64,000 nt of DNA from CALOFP01 sp942492635. GTDB lineage: Bacteria; UBP6; UBA1177; CALOFP01. Of the stretch, positions 42,101 through 50,211 are shown piece by piece; positions within the stretch are counted from its first letter, which is position 1, and every line of letters begins with the position of its first letter. The position numbers and the translations under genes are program-made. The notes under the pieces are model-generated. The model ran no database searches. It was given only the letters and a program-made list of their open reading frames with translations, and was not told the DNA's origin. Where the stretch lies: NCBI GenBank assembly GCA_942492635.1, contig CALOFP010000002.1, positions 744,001-808,000 of the forward strand. The letters are read 5' to 3'.

Positions 42101-44908
42101 GTGACATGGAAAGATGTGACGATAGCTTCAAGTTACAAGATCCATCGTTCCAGGATGGAGGATGATGGTTACGAGATCATTGGAGAGATGACGGAAAATA
42201 GATTCGAGGATACAACGGCGGAGAAAGGTAAACACTATTTCTATAGAGTGCAGGCTTTTTCGAGTCTTATGAACAACGCCGGATCATGGAATACAACTCC
42301 CGAAAAGGGATTCCTGAAGCTTGAGGCTCCTTCTAACCTAGCTGCGACCAACGATTTAAAGAATCTTATTCGACTGACGTGGAATTCTGTCGAAGGAGCT
42401 GACAGTTACAATCTTTTTTACGGAAAGAGTGAAAGCGGACCATTCTCATCAGTTGTCGGGATAGTTGGAAACACCTACGATTTCAAAATGGAGGAGAGAG
42501 GAGATCTCTATTTCCATGTTGTTGCCGTTTCCTCCGAAATCGGTTACAGCGAAAGAAGTGAGATCGTTAAAGGTGCAGCCAGGATTGAGATTTATCGTCA
42601 ATTCCAGAAGGCCGATGTCGACGGAGCGGAACTTTTCGCTCATGGCGAGGATGGTTATCTGTATGTCTATAAAAATTATTATGGAAGTAAGGCAATTTAT
42701 AAACTCTCCAACACAACCGGTAGCTATATTACCAGTTTCGGATCCGACGATACCGGTGACTGCAATATTTCCAATGCCGGTGGGATGCTAACTGATAAAA
42801 CGGGTTCATTCCTCTATCTCACGGACAGTTCAAACAACAGGATTCTTCGTTACGACACATCGACCGGTGATTGCATCAATGCTGTGGAATCTTTCGGCGA
42901 AGGGGATTCACTGAACACACCAAAAGGACTCGCCAGAGGAAGTGACGGCAGAATTTTTGTTGCCGATAAGGGAAATTCAAGAATAGTTTCCTTTACCGTT
43001 GATAGTGATAGCAACCTCATTTACAGCAGGAGCTTCGGCACTGTAGGCAGCGGAGAGGGGCAGTTTTCCGAGCCCGAGGGAATTGCAGCTGATTTAAACG
43101 GTAATCTATATATCGCAGATACCGGAAACTACAGGGTTCTTAAGTATAGTGAAGCGGGAACTCTTATAAAAACTGTTGTTGAAAGTTTTACTGACGGCAT
43201 GGGTAGTCCTTATAAAATTTCCGCTGATATGAACGGCGGAATCTACGTCGTCGATCGCTATCATGTCAGAAAGTTCGATTCCGAAGGAAATGTGATGCTC
43301 AAACTTGAAAAGAGAGGTGATGCGATGGCTACCGATCCGTCAGGATGGCATCTTTTTCTCTACGAAGATGACAACGGTCATGTGAATTACATGAGAAGGG
43401 AGACTTCCGATCCCTTTCCGATAGAGGCTCCTGCGGATTTTTCTGCAACTAACGGTACCTACACCGACTATGTCAAGCTTGATTGGAATATGATTGATGG
43501 TGATACCGAATACCTTGTTTTTGTTAACAATAACGATACAGCTCACTACTGGGGAAAAGAGCTTTCTTTTCAGCACAACTCAAAGGCAAGAAATCGTTAC
43601 GCTGTAAGAGCATATAACCAGTATAAAGGTTACAGCGACTATACCGCCTGGGCTGTCGGTAGATCAACTTACGGGTATAATCGAACTACATTCCAGTGGG
43701 GATCGTCCCAGCGTGAGTATTCGAACGATATCGCTTCCGATAGCAGCGGAAATCTTTATGTCGTCGGAAAAACAGAAGGGTCAATTGATTTTCAGAAGCA
43801 TTTCGGTGAAGAGGATATTTTTGTTACAAGGCTTAACCAGTCCGGGAAGAGACTGTGGACGCTCCAGTGGGGAACAACTTCATACGATTCCGCTGCCTCG
43901 GTTGCTACGGACAGATCTGGAAATATCTACGTAACGGGATATTCCAGAGGTGATCTCGACGGGAATACGAACAAAGGGGATAAGGACATCTTTCTTACGA
44001 AGATTCTTCCGGATGGAACAAAGGCCTGGACAAAAATGTGGGGAACCGCCTATCTGGATGAAGGAAAATCGGTTGCTATCGACAAGGATGGGAACATTTA
44101 CGTAGCCGGAGATACGAAATACTCGCTTGACGGTCAGAGCAACAGCGATGGAGATAGTGACATCTTTGTATCAAAATTCAATTCCGAAGGGGAAAAGCAG
44201 TGGACGAAACTCTACGGTTTCGGTGAAAACGACTATCTCGGGAAAATGCATGTCGGATCGGATGGAAACATCTACTTTGCCGCAACTGTCAGCAAGGCGT
44301 CTGGAGATCAGGATGCATGGGTTTTCAAGATTGGAAAGGATGGAGTAAAAATCTGGCAGACTTTTCTTTCCGCTGAAGATGGAACATACTTTTCCAAAGA
44401 TAAGGGTTCGGAGATAGTTACCGATCCGGATGGCAACATTTATGTCAGCGGCTCCACAAATAAATCTTTCGCAAATATTCCCTACTACAATGGATATGAT
44501 GTTTTTGTTGCAAAGTTTAACAGTGCCGGTGAGATGAAGTGGATAAAGCAGTTCGGTTCGGATTCAGATGACTATTCAAACGGAATGGCTTTTAACGGGA
44601 AGGGTAATCTCGCAGTTGTTGGTTCATTTGAGGGCACTCTCCGCTACAAAGACAGCAATACCTATTCGGGAATGGGGCAACGCGACATCTTCACTGTGGA
44701 GTTTGATCCATTTGGTAATTTTATCGGTGCGGAAAAGATCGGTACAAAGTATACCGATGAAGCCGGTGGGATGGTTTCAGGCTCCAACGGATACCTCTAT
44801 GTTGCAGGATCGACAACTTATTCCATGGACGGGAATATCGAACTGGGAAGAGGCGACTGTTTTCTATCTGCTCTGCCGGGGTTATATAGTAAGCCTATGA
44901 CCGAATAA
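39185..44908 (+). CDS. Giant multidomain surface lipoprotein: EGF-like and CGNG modules, FN3 repeats, two beta-propellers
   Basis: The 1907-residue protein has a lipoprotein signal (FFFIFLIGCGGE), then an Asp/Ser/Glu-rich linker to about residue 150. Residues about 155-860 hold seven PC..NETC.N..GSY.C.C EGF-like units, several preceded by DVDEC or DINEC as in calcium-binding EGF, interleaved with seven CGNG..D.GE.CD modules. Four fibronectin-III-like domains follow (three at about 862-1140, one at about 1417-1490), with an NHL-type propeller between (SNNRILRYD, GNSRIVSF, GNYRVLKY). Residues about 1500-1900 are SBBP-type blades (GNIYVTGYSRGDLDG, DIFLTKILPDGTKAWTKMWG). It is a likely cell-surface adhesion or binding protein; no catalytic domain is seen. 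Confidence 0.87.
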   Translation: MKKSAFILMFFFIFLIGCGGESSKKPRELLENDLDIHQKSESGKDSDSGNQTGTEKDDSDELSGNEAKDDDFEGGSDFDVIDDSSTAQHEDIDTPTDEDVPESTDSDFGKVDGDDNYPDSEEDVDYDSGEYSDSDSEKSDDPSDEDQDSSVDPCKNNPCKENETCTSSGDSYNCTCEAPFASVGEKCTLCGNGAADSGEICDAGEKKSCSEFGGKNYGTKGEAVCSSSCDGWNDRETCACAEGFEKINGICVDVDECTKNPCAENETCTNSAGSYSCSCDSPYVVKEGKCTLCGNGSKEAGEVCDSGSEQSCSDFTGKNYAVGKNALCNSDCGGWNDKVVCDCFEGFEKVDGSCLKIELCGNGKIDDGETCDKGTTRKCGELPGKNYKDGGIAVCLDSCTGWDEGQCGCPDGFKKENGDCIDIDECDSNPCGTNETCTNSEGSYICSCVDGFKKENGTCIDINECTENPCGENETCTNSAGSFSCSCDSPYVVKDSKCTLCGNGVVDAAYGETCDAGMTKSCGDFEGKNYDPADISTCNSDCKNWNASEVCKCLKGFVNDGGKCVDVNECENSPCKDNETCSNTPGSFECRCDSPFIQVDGNCTKCGNGEVDEGETCDSGSSKNCADFEEMNYESAGSATCNNICAGWDDDVVCNCREGYEKVNGRCVDINECENNPCGKNEACTNSEGSYSCSCDTGYIEKDGKCTHCGNGVADPDEVCEAGFRKNCADFGGKNYADSAEAFCSSSCDGWNDKEVCPCAAGFEKDADGICQDKNECAENPCEENETCRNNHGSYECSCDSPFVEKYGKCTLCGNFTVDAGEICDTTLPKLCSEIDIKYESGDAYCTSSCGGWLLDECVLRLDAPEGLSVSKGTSNYHVDLSWHTVDSAEKYYVYRNLDQNSAFTKIAEVTTASYKDTSAEIGVAYFYHVKSFRSPASTSMPSETVMGYRYGNVPTTEDVSASDGTFSDKVVVTWKDVTIASSYKIHRSRMEDDGYEIIGEMTENRFEDTTAEKGKHYFYRVQAFSSLMNNAGSWNTTPEKGFLKLEAPSNLAATNDLKNLIRLTWNSVEGADSYNLFYGKSESGPFSSVVGIVGNTYDFKMEERGDLYFHVVAVSSEIGYSERSEIVKGAARIEIYRQFQKADVDGAELFAHGEDGYLYVYKNYYGSKAIYKLSNTTGSYITSFGSDDTGDCNISNAGGMLTDKTGSFLYLTDSSNNRILRYDTSTGDCINAVESFGEGDSLNTPKGLARGSDGRIFVADKGNSRIVSFTVDSDSNLIYSRSFGTVGSGEGQFSEPEGIAADLNGNLYIADTGNYRVLKYSEAGTLIKTVVESFTDGMGSPYKISADMNGGIYVVDRYHVRKFDSEGNVMLKLEKRGDAMATDPSGWHLFLYEDDNGHVNYMRRETSDPFPIEAPADFSATNGTYTDYVKLDWNMIDGDTEYLVFVNNNDTAHYWGKELSFQHNSKARNRYAVRAYNQYKGYSDYTAWAVGRSTYGYNRTTFQWGSSQREYSNDIASDSSGNLYVVGKTEGSIDFQKHFGEEDIFVTRLNQSGKRLWTLQWGTTSYDSAASVATDRSGNIYVTGYSRGDLDGNTNKGDKDIFLTKILPDGTKAWTKMWGTAYLDEGKSVAIDKDGNIYVAGDTKYSLDGQSNSDGDSDIFVSKFNSEGEKQWTKLYGFGENDYLGKMHVGSDGNIYFAATVSKASGDQDAWVFKIGKDGVKIWQTFLSAEDGTYFSKDKGSEIVTDPDGNIYVSGSTNKSFANIPYYNGYDVFVAKFNSAGEMKWIKQFGSDSDDYSNGMAFNGKGNLAVVGSFEGTLRYKDSNTYSGMGQRDIFTVEFDPFGNFIGAEKIGTKYTDEAGGMVSGSNGYLYVAGSTTYSMDGNIELGRGDCFLSALPGLYSKPMTE

Positions 44909-45387
44909 TTCTGTGATCAAATCTTCATGACTATAATTTTCATGCTGTTCTTTTTCTAATATTAACTATGCTTCAAATCAATTGCATAAACGATGTCGAA
45001 CGGATCCAATCTCGGATTTTTAATTGACGTTTCATAAACCAAGCCTGTCGCACCGTCTTTATTTTATTTGTTGAAAAATAAACAATAAATCGTAGATTGA
45101 ATAAGGTTTGCATTTATCAGATCGATTTCAGATATTGTATTTTAAAGTGCTTTTTTAATTGTTGATGATGTTTTTAAACTTGCCGAATATATTGCGATAA
45201 TAGGCTGTCATGCCGTTTTTGTTGATAGCGGATTTGAAACATTGGGTTAATAGTGTTAAATTAACACAAAATGAATGATAAAAAAAGTGAAAAAATTTTG
45301 ACTAGGAAAAAATAAAAGCTATTCTATGTTCCGTTGGCCAACTTACAGTTTTTTTATTTTAATCTTTTTTTATTTGGAGGTTTACAG
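44909..45387. other. 479-base gene-free region with a palindrome and a promoter
   Basis: AT-rich; no gene. A perfect 15-base palindrome GTGTTAAATTAACAC lies at 45253-45267, 31 bases before a promoter candidate (TTGACT 45298, TATTCT 45320, spacer 16). TTTGGAGG precedes ATG 45388. The palindrome could be an activator or repressor site. Confidence 0.45.
45298..45325 (+). promoter_or_regulatory. Promoter candidate for the Kazal-like secreted protein gene
   Basis: TTGACT and TATTCT are 16 bases apart, ending 62 bases before the ATG at 45388, with the palindrome 45253-45267 just upstream. Confidence 0.45.
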
Positions 45388-47034
45388 ATGAAAAGGGTCA
45401 TTTTCATTTTTGTGTTGTTACTGACAACTGCCATGATGGCATCAACCGCTATTTCAGGGCTCAAAATTGCTGACAGTGAAGAATGTAGAACTACAGGCGA
45501 ATGTGAATTTCATTTTCAGATTGTTGATGAAAACGGTGCATGGGATTGGAATACGATTACAGAGAAGGCCTATGAAATGACGGCTCAGGGCGAGTTCAAA
45601 TACAAGATTTCCATTGAAACTGGAGATGACAGTTTCAACAACTCCTTAATCATGTGCATCTTCTCAGGTGTATGCAGTGTTGAAGAAAATTACATATCCT
45701 TTGTAAACAACTATGCGGAAGGTGGCTGGTACAACGTGAATGTTGGAATCGAGAACAGCGACACAGGTCATTTCGGTGTGGCAAATCTTCATCACAGCCT
45801 GCTTCTTCACCGTCCACTCTGTCTTTTCAAGGGAAGTAAGAGTGAGGGTTGGTACTGGGAAGATACGGTGGCTGAGGACAGACAGGCTGCAAAAATCCAG
45901 TATGCAGTATGCAGTGAGTCAACTGAGCCGGAGTGTGAAAATTTCGGTTGGAGATCAGAAGGATGGTATGCCGATCAATGGACAGGAGGTGAGACTGATA
46001 CGGGGCGTCGTATAGCATGGGATTTCTGTCATAGAACGGTTGGATTCGCTCTTGAGGGCGAGAGTTGCGGCCCAGGAGTTGCAAAATGTTATGGCGATAA
46101 TCTTATTTGCGAAGAAAATGTCTGCGTGAAAGATGAACCAGTCTGTTTGATCTATGAAACCGTGAAGGGATCGGAAAATACTGTCTATGCGGTAAATTTT
46201 AAGAATCGTTCCGAAGCGATAGAGAGATTGAACAATGTTGTAGACGAGAACAATCACCCAATCTACCTCAATGAGCAGATACACAACGAACCCTGCGGAA
46301 CATGGGCGGAAAACAATCCTGTGCTTATCGAACTCTATGCACCCGTATGTGGATCTTCCGACGGCGAAAAATCAAGGGTTTTCCACATTGTCCATGCTTT
46401 GCGCCGCAACATCGCTGAAACAGCCGGAAACTTCGGTGAAAACAGAGGCGCTTATGTTAAAGGTGAATGCGGCGAAAGATACTGTGTTTCCTTTGAAAAG
46501 AGCGGAAGTTACACGGCTGCTAATGTTAAATCGAAAGATGCTGCCGAAGAGCTCCTAGCTTCATCCGGTGAAGTGGAAAACGGTGCTGTTCTTGAAGGAA
46601 CATGCCGTGATCAGGGAACAATGTGTCCTCTCCATTACATGCCGGTTTGCGGAGAATTTAATGGAAAAACAGAGACACATTCCAATCTCTGCGGTTTCAA
46701 GGTTGCGGTGAGAACAGAAGCCGGAATGGAAGGAAACGTAACTGGAAAATGGCAAAGCGGAGCCTGCACCGAAAAATGTTACAACAACATTTACTATGGC
46801 GATTTGGGACAGTGTGCCGCGATGAGATTTGTCTGTCCCGACAATGGCGAAGCTTTCTGGGATGACAAGGGCTGCGGCTGCAAATTTGAGGTTGAGTGTG
46901 GTGAAAAATGTTACCAGAAAGTGCATTACGGAAATCGAAGTCAGTGCGCTGCCATGACATATACATGTCCTGAAGGATCGCGATCGTTCTGGGACGACGA
47001 AGGTTGCGGTTGTGAGTTCGAAGTCGATTGCTGA
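45388..47034 (+). CDS. Secreted Cys-rich protein with Kazal-like domains and a duplicated C-terminal motif
   Basis: The start at 45388 follows GGAGG and yields a signal peptide (RVIFIFVLLLTTAMMAST). The N-terminal ~250 residues align with the protein at 53005-54087 (CRTTGECEFHFQIVDENGAW, HRPLCLFKG, EGWYWED). Two Kazal-like segments follow: a degenerate one (YAPVCGSSDG) and a good one (CPLHYMPVCGEFNGK...NLCGFKVAVRTEAG...GAC), a fold best known for serine-protease inhibition. The last ~85 residues are two tandem units of CY...YYG..GQCAAM..CP...FWDD.GCGC.FEV.C. Even cysteine number and export suggest disulfide-rich extracellular function. Protease inhibition is a family-based guess. Confidence 0.72.
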   Translation: MKRVIFIFVLLLTTAMMASTAISGLKIADSEECRTTGECEFHFQIVDENGAWDWNTITEKAYEMTAQGEFKYKISIETGDDSFNNSLIMCIFSGVCSVEENYISFVNNYAEGGWYNVNVGIENSDTGHFGVANLHHSLLLHRPLCLFKGSKSEGWYWEDTVAEDRQAAKIQYAVCSESTEPECENFGWRSEGWYADQWTGGETDTGRRIAWDFCHRTVGFALEGESCGPGVAKCYGDNLICEENVCVKDEPVCLIYETVKGSENTVYAVNFKNRSEAIERLNNVVDENNHPIYLNEQIHNEPCGTWAENNPVLIELYAPVCGSSDGEKSRVFHIVHALRRNIAETAGNFGENRGAYVKGECGERYCVSFEKSGSYTAANVKSKDAAEELLASSGEVENGAVLEGTCRDQGTMCPLHYMPVCGEFNGKTETHSNLCGFKVAVRTEAGMEGNVTGKWQSGACTEKCYNNIYYGDLGQCAAMRFVCPDNGEAFWDDKGCGCKFEVECGEKCYQKVHYGNRSQCAAMTYTCPEGSRSFWDDEGCGCEFEVDC

Positions 47035-47264
47035 TATAAATATCTTAAAATTATTAAAAAAATTTCAACAATCTAGTTTTATCTGAATGGATTCTCTGTA
47101 GTTTTCTTTTCTTTCTTTTTTGTTAAAAAAACCATTAAAGAAATCAAATAAATAAAGTTTCTCAAAATCATCAAATAAAAAACGTGTTGTTATGATGATG
47201 TCTCTTTGGTAAGCTGCTTTTTCAAGCTGAATACACAATAAATTATTTGATTTTGGAGTGACGA

Positions 47265-47348
47265 ATGAAAATCAACAAATCGAGGAGAGTTGAACTCTCG
47301 GGGGATATTAAAAAGAGGGATCCTCCAGAAACTGTTCGTGATCGATAG
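47265..47348 (+). CDS. Possible 27-residue small protein or leader peptide
   Basis: GGAG stands eight bases before ATG 47265. The frame reads MKINKSRRVELSGDIKKRDP, then PETVRDR, and stops at 47348, 55 bases before the Met-rich gene. It is strongly charged and lacks a signal peptide. The DNA contains a perfect palindrome GAGAGTT-G-AACTCTC (47285-47299) inside the frame. It could be a small protein, a leader influencing the next gene, or chance. Confidence 0.3.
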   Translation: MKINKSRRVELSGDIKKRDPPETVRDR

Positions 47349-47403
47349 AGTGTGGAGAATTCCACTTCATTAATTACAAATTTTTTTAATTTGAGAGGTC
47401 GCA

Positions 47404-47925
47404 ATGGAAAAGATGATGGAAAACAAAATGGAAATGATGATGAAGGACATGATGGAAAAAATGATGGATAACAAGATGCAGATGACGATGAAGGACATGA
47501 TGGACATGATGATGGACAAGAAGATGCAGATGATGATGAAGGATATGATGGACATGATGATGGATCGAAAGATGGAGATGATGATGAAGGATATGATGGA
47601 AAGGATGATGGATGAGAAGATGAAGATGATGATGAAAGATATGATGGATAAAATGATGAAGAAAGATATGAAGATGATGATGAACAACATGAATGAAAAG
47701 ATGATGGATAACAAGATGGAAATGATGATGAAGAACATGATGATGGACGACAAGATGATGAAGAACATGATGGACAAGATGATGAGCAACATGATGGAAA
47801 TGATGATGGATAAGATGATGCATCATATGATGGAAATGATGATGAAGAAGATGATGGAAAGCAAGATGAAAGATATGATGCAGGGTATGATGGACAATAA
47901 GATGGAGAACAATATGGAGGCTTGA
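47404..47925 (+). CDS. Extremely methionine-rich repetitive protein, unknown function
   Basis: I count about 85 Met among 173 residues. The rest is Lys, Asp, Glu, Asn and a few Gln, Arg, His, Ser, with no Leu, Ile, Val, Phe, Tyr, Trp, Cys or Pro. Every hydrophobic position is therefore Met. The pattern repeats with a period near 16 residues (MMMKDMMDMMMDKKMQ and variants), consistent with a long amphipathic helix or coiled coil. GAGAGG sits 7 bases before the ATG and a strong terminator follows the stop by 40 bases, so this looks like a real monocistronic gene. No signal peptide is seen, so it is probably cytoplasmic. Cu(I) binding, oxidant scavenging through Met sulfoxide, or Met storage are all possible; none is shown. 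Confidence 0.65.
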   Translation: MEKMMENKMEMMMKDMMEKMMDNKMQMTMKDMMDMMMDKKMQMMMKDMMDMMMDRKMEMMMKDMMERMMDEKMKMMMKDMMDKMMKKDMKMMMNNMNEKMMDNKMEMMMKNMMMDDKMMKNMMDKMMSNMMEMMMDKMMHHMMEMMMKKMMESKMKDMMQGMMDNKMENNMEA

Positions 47926-47964
47926 TGGTAGAGTTTAAAATAGCAAATAAAATCGTTACCATAT

Positions 47965-47990
47965 GGCGGCCTTTGTGCCGCCTTTATTTT
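47965..47990 (+). terminator. Rho-independent terminator of the Met-rich gene
   Basis: GGCGGC-ctttgt-GCCGCC followed by TTTATTTT, 40 bases after the stop at 47925. The T-tract is on the + strand, which supports + strand transcription of the Met-rich frame rather than the open frames on the other strand. Confidence 0.78.
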
Positions 47991-48219
47991 GGTTTAAGTA
48001 AATGGCTTGTTCGATTTGGCGGGTGTTGTAGCATGTTGGATAGAATTGCAGTTCGAAAAACAATAAAGAGTATAAACTATGTTATAACGGAATGTTATAA
48101 AAATAAATAAATATAAAATGAGTCGAATATTGCTATAAGTTATGTTATGTATAAAATGTTATGGCCGGTGTGCACGGGTGAAAGCTATACTTAGAATTAG
48201 AAAAAATTTAGGAGGTCTT

Positions 48220-50136
48220 ATGTCTGTTGAAGTGGGAAGAGGGGTTCTTCTACTCTGTCTGTTTGTAGGATTTTTTAATCTTTATGCGGAAGAGCCGGAG
48301 TGTACAGGTCTATCTGTTGAAATGAAAGACGGATTGAGTGTCAACGATGACTCAAGCTACAAAGGGTTCTTCAGCCAAAAAATTGGCGAAATGGAAGGTG
48401 ATTTCCTGCGTGTGGATTTTTTCACCGCTGACGGTGATTACAAAACTTCTATAGAAAAGGGTGTTTACAATCTAGGGGAAGGCGGAAATAAAGACTTTGC
48501 CACTTGCACTGAGTGTGTAACTATTTATGACATTGAAGGCTCATCCAATGTCTTTTTCCAGTCTGCAGGCACCCTTAATGTTGAAGATGTTCTTCCGGGT
48601 ACAATAAGGGCAAAGGGAACTCTTAATGCGACGCTCAGGGAGATGATTGTTAAAGGAGAATGGGATATGGAGGTTAAACCGGGAGGAAAGTGTTACGAAA
48701 TCGAAGCACTGGCTTTTGATAACTCCTGCGTCCCTCAGTGTGACGGAAAGATTTGCGGTGACAACGGTTGCGGGGGAACCTGCGGCAGCTGCGATGCTGA
48801 TTTGAAATGCAGTGCAGACCAGACAAAATGTGAGGCATACGGCTGCACAGGGATGTCCCTCGGAGAATTTACCGTTCCCGATTCAGATGAATCTCAGGAT
48901 TATGTTGCAACACTGAAAACTTCCTTCGGAAATGAAGGGGAAGATGAAATTCTTCTTCAGCTTTTCAATTCCAAACGGGCTACCTACGAGCTGGATTCAG
49001 ATGTGAACTCAAACTATGCATCTTGTGATCAGTGCCTTCTACTCTATTCCGACAAGAAGGAGGATGGAAAGTTTACAAAGACATTTTTTCAGCAGAAGGG
49101 ATCTGTCATCGTCAGTGACGGTCTACCTTCCCTAGGCGAATCAAAAGGGTCTATTGTCGACGCGAGACTCGTTGAGGTGACAATAGATAGTGATTGGAAT
49201 TCAACTCCCGTTGTGGGTGGTGAATGTGTTGAGATTCAGTCAGCTTCATGGGATACAATGCCAAAACAGTGTGTTCCCCAGTGCGAAGGAAAAGTTTGCG
49301 GCGAGGATGGATGCGGCGGCACCTGCGGCACCTGCTCTACAGATAAGCAGTGCAATGTCGCCGGAACGGCATGTGAACCGTTCAGCTGTACAGGAATTTC
49401 CCTTGACGGAATCGAATCTGTAAATGATCCGGAATTTCCTACTGATTATGAATCCGATCTTTCATCAAACATAGGAAAGGCCGGGAAAGATAAGTTTCTT
49501 CTCCAGCTCATGAGTCCGAACAAAGGTATTTTCATGCTCGACTCAAAAGAAAAGAATGATAACTATAAAACATGTGATCAGTGCTTGACTCTGTATATGG
49601 ATATCGACGAAGAGAAAATGAAATCTGAAAATAGTGAAGACTACACACAGTATGCAGAAAAAGTTTTTTTCCAGCAATCCGGAAAGATTGAAGTTACCGA
49701 AGGCGTAGCCCAGGGTAAAGGAATGTCTGGTAAGTCCAAAGGTGCGATCATCGATGCCAGGCTGGTTGAAGTTGAAATGGTAGCTTGGATATCAAGACCT
49801 GTTCAGGGTGGCGACTGCCTCGAAATTCAGACAGCTTCATGGAATACCATAGATGAAGAAAACGTTGATTCAGATCCGGATGTCGATGATTCCGATATCG
49901 ATGTTGCGTCTGGGGATGATTCCGTCGATGCAGATAATGAAAAAGGCGACGGAGAAGACGACGGAAAAGACGACGGAAAAGACGACGGAAAAGATTCTTC
50001 CGATGATAAACCGGAAGAGAAAGACGGTGGTTCTAACGATAAGGAAGGTGTCACCGATGGTGGAGAGATAAGTGACAGCGACACCTCAGACAGTAAAAAA
50101 TCATCTAGTTCCGGTTGCAGTTCAATATTTATCTAA
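48220..50136 (+). CDS. Secreted protein with three repeats, CGxDGCGGTCG linkers and an acidic tail ending SGCSSIFI
   Basis: The start at 48220 follows AGGAGG and gives a signal peptide (GVLLLCLFVGFFNLYA). Three related domains of about 170-190 residues follow (starting PECTGLSVE, GCTGMSLGE and SCTGISLDG), each with a C..C.T.Y/L.D pair and CYEIEA/CVEIQSASW/CLEIQTASW near the end. They are joined by C.PQC.GK.CG..GCGGTCG.C linkers, a motif frequent in myxobacterial-type exoproteins. The tail from about residue 570 is Asp/Ser-rich with DDGKDDGKDDGKD and ends KKSSSSGCSSIFI, similar to the end of the agmatine-deiminase-like protein (SGSGCSLLIF). I do not recognise the repeat domain. Cell-surface attachment via the C-terminal motif is inference. 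Confidence 0.72.
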   Translation: MSVEVGRGVLLLCLFVGFFNLYAEEPECTGLSVEMKDGLSVNDDSSYKGFFSQKIGEMEGDFLRVDFFTADGDYKTSIEKGVYNLGEGGNKDFATCTECVTIYDIEGSSNVFFQSAGTLNVEDVLPGTIRAKGTLNATLREMIVKGEWDMEVKPGGKCYEIEALAFDNSCVPQCDGKICGDNGCGGTCGSCDADLKCSADQTKCEAYGCTGMSLGEFTVPDSDESQDYVATLKTSFGNEGEDEILLQLFNSKRATYELDSDVNSNYASCDQCLLLYSDKKEDGKFTKTFFQQKGSVIVSDGLPSLGESKGSIVDARLVEVTIDSDWNSTPVVGGECVEIQSASWDTMPKQCVPQCEGKVCGEDGCGGTCGTCSTDKQCNVAGTACEPFSCTGISLDGIESVNDPEFPTDYESDLSSNIGKAGKDKFLLQLMSPNKGIFMLDSKEKNDNYKTCDQCLTLYMDIDEEKMKSENSEDYTQYAEKVFFQQSGKIEVTEGVAQGKGMSGKSKGAIIDARLVEVEMVAWISRPVQGGDCLEIQTASWNTIDEENVDSDPDVDDSDIDVASGDDSVDADNEKGDGEDDGKDDGKDDGKDSSDDKPEEKDGGSNDKEGVTDGGEISDSDTSDSKKSSSSGCSSIFI

Positions 50137-50202
50137 GAAATTTCAGTTGCTATAATTCACTAAAAATATCAAATTGATAAAAACCTTTTGATTTTAGTTT
50201 GC

Positions 50203-50211
50203 ATTTACTAT
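50203..50211. repeat. Target-site duplication of the IS21 element, left copy
   Basis: ATTTACTAT at 50203-50211 is repeated at 52831-52839, directly flanking both ends of the IS21-family element. The preceding C also matches the element's terminal base, so nine or ten bases may be duplicated. Confidence 0.8.

Noticed and set aside
47243..47962. Long open frames on the minus strand over the Met-rich gene (Ser/Pro-rich, His/Leu-rich and Ile/Phe-rich products)
   Set aside because: They are the complement of ATG-rich repeats, which by nature lack stops. None has a ribosome-binding site, and the terminator downstream is oriented for the plus strand.
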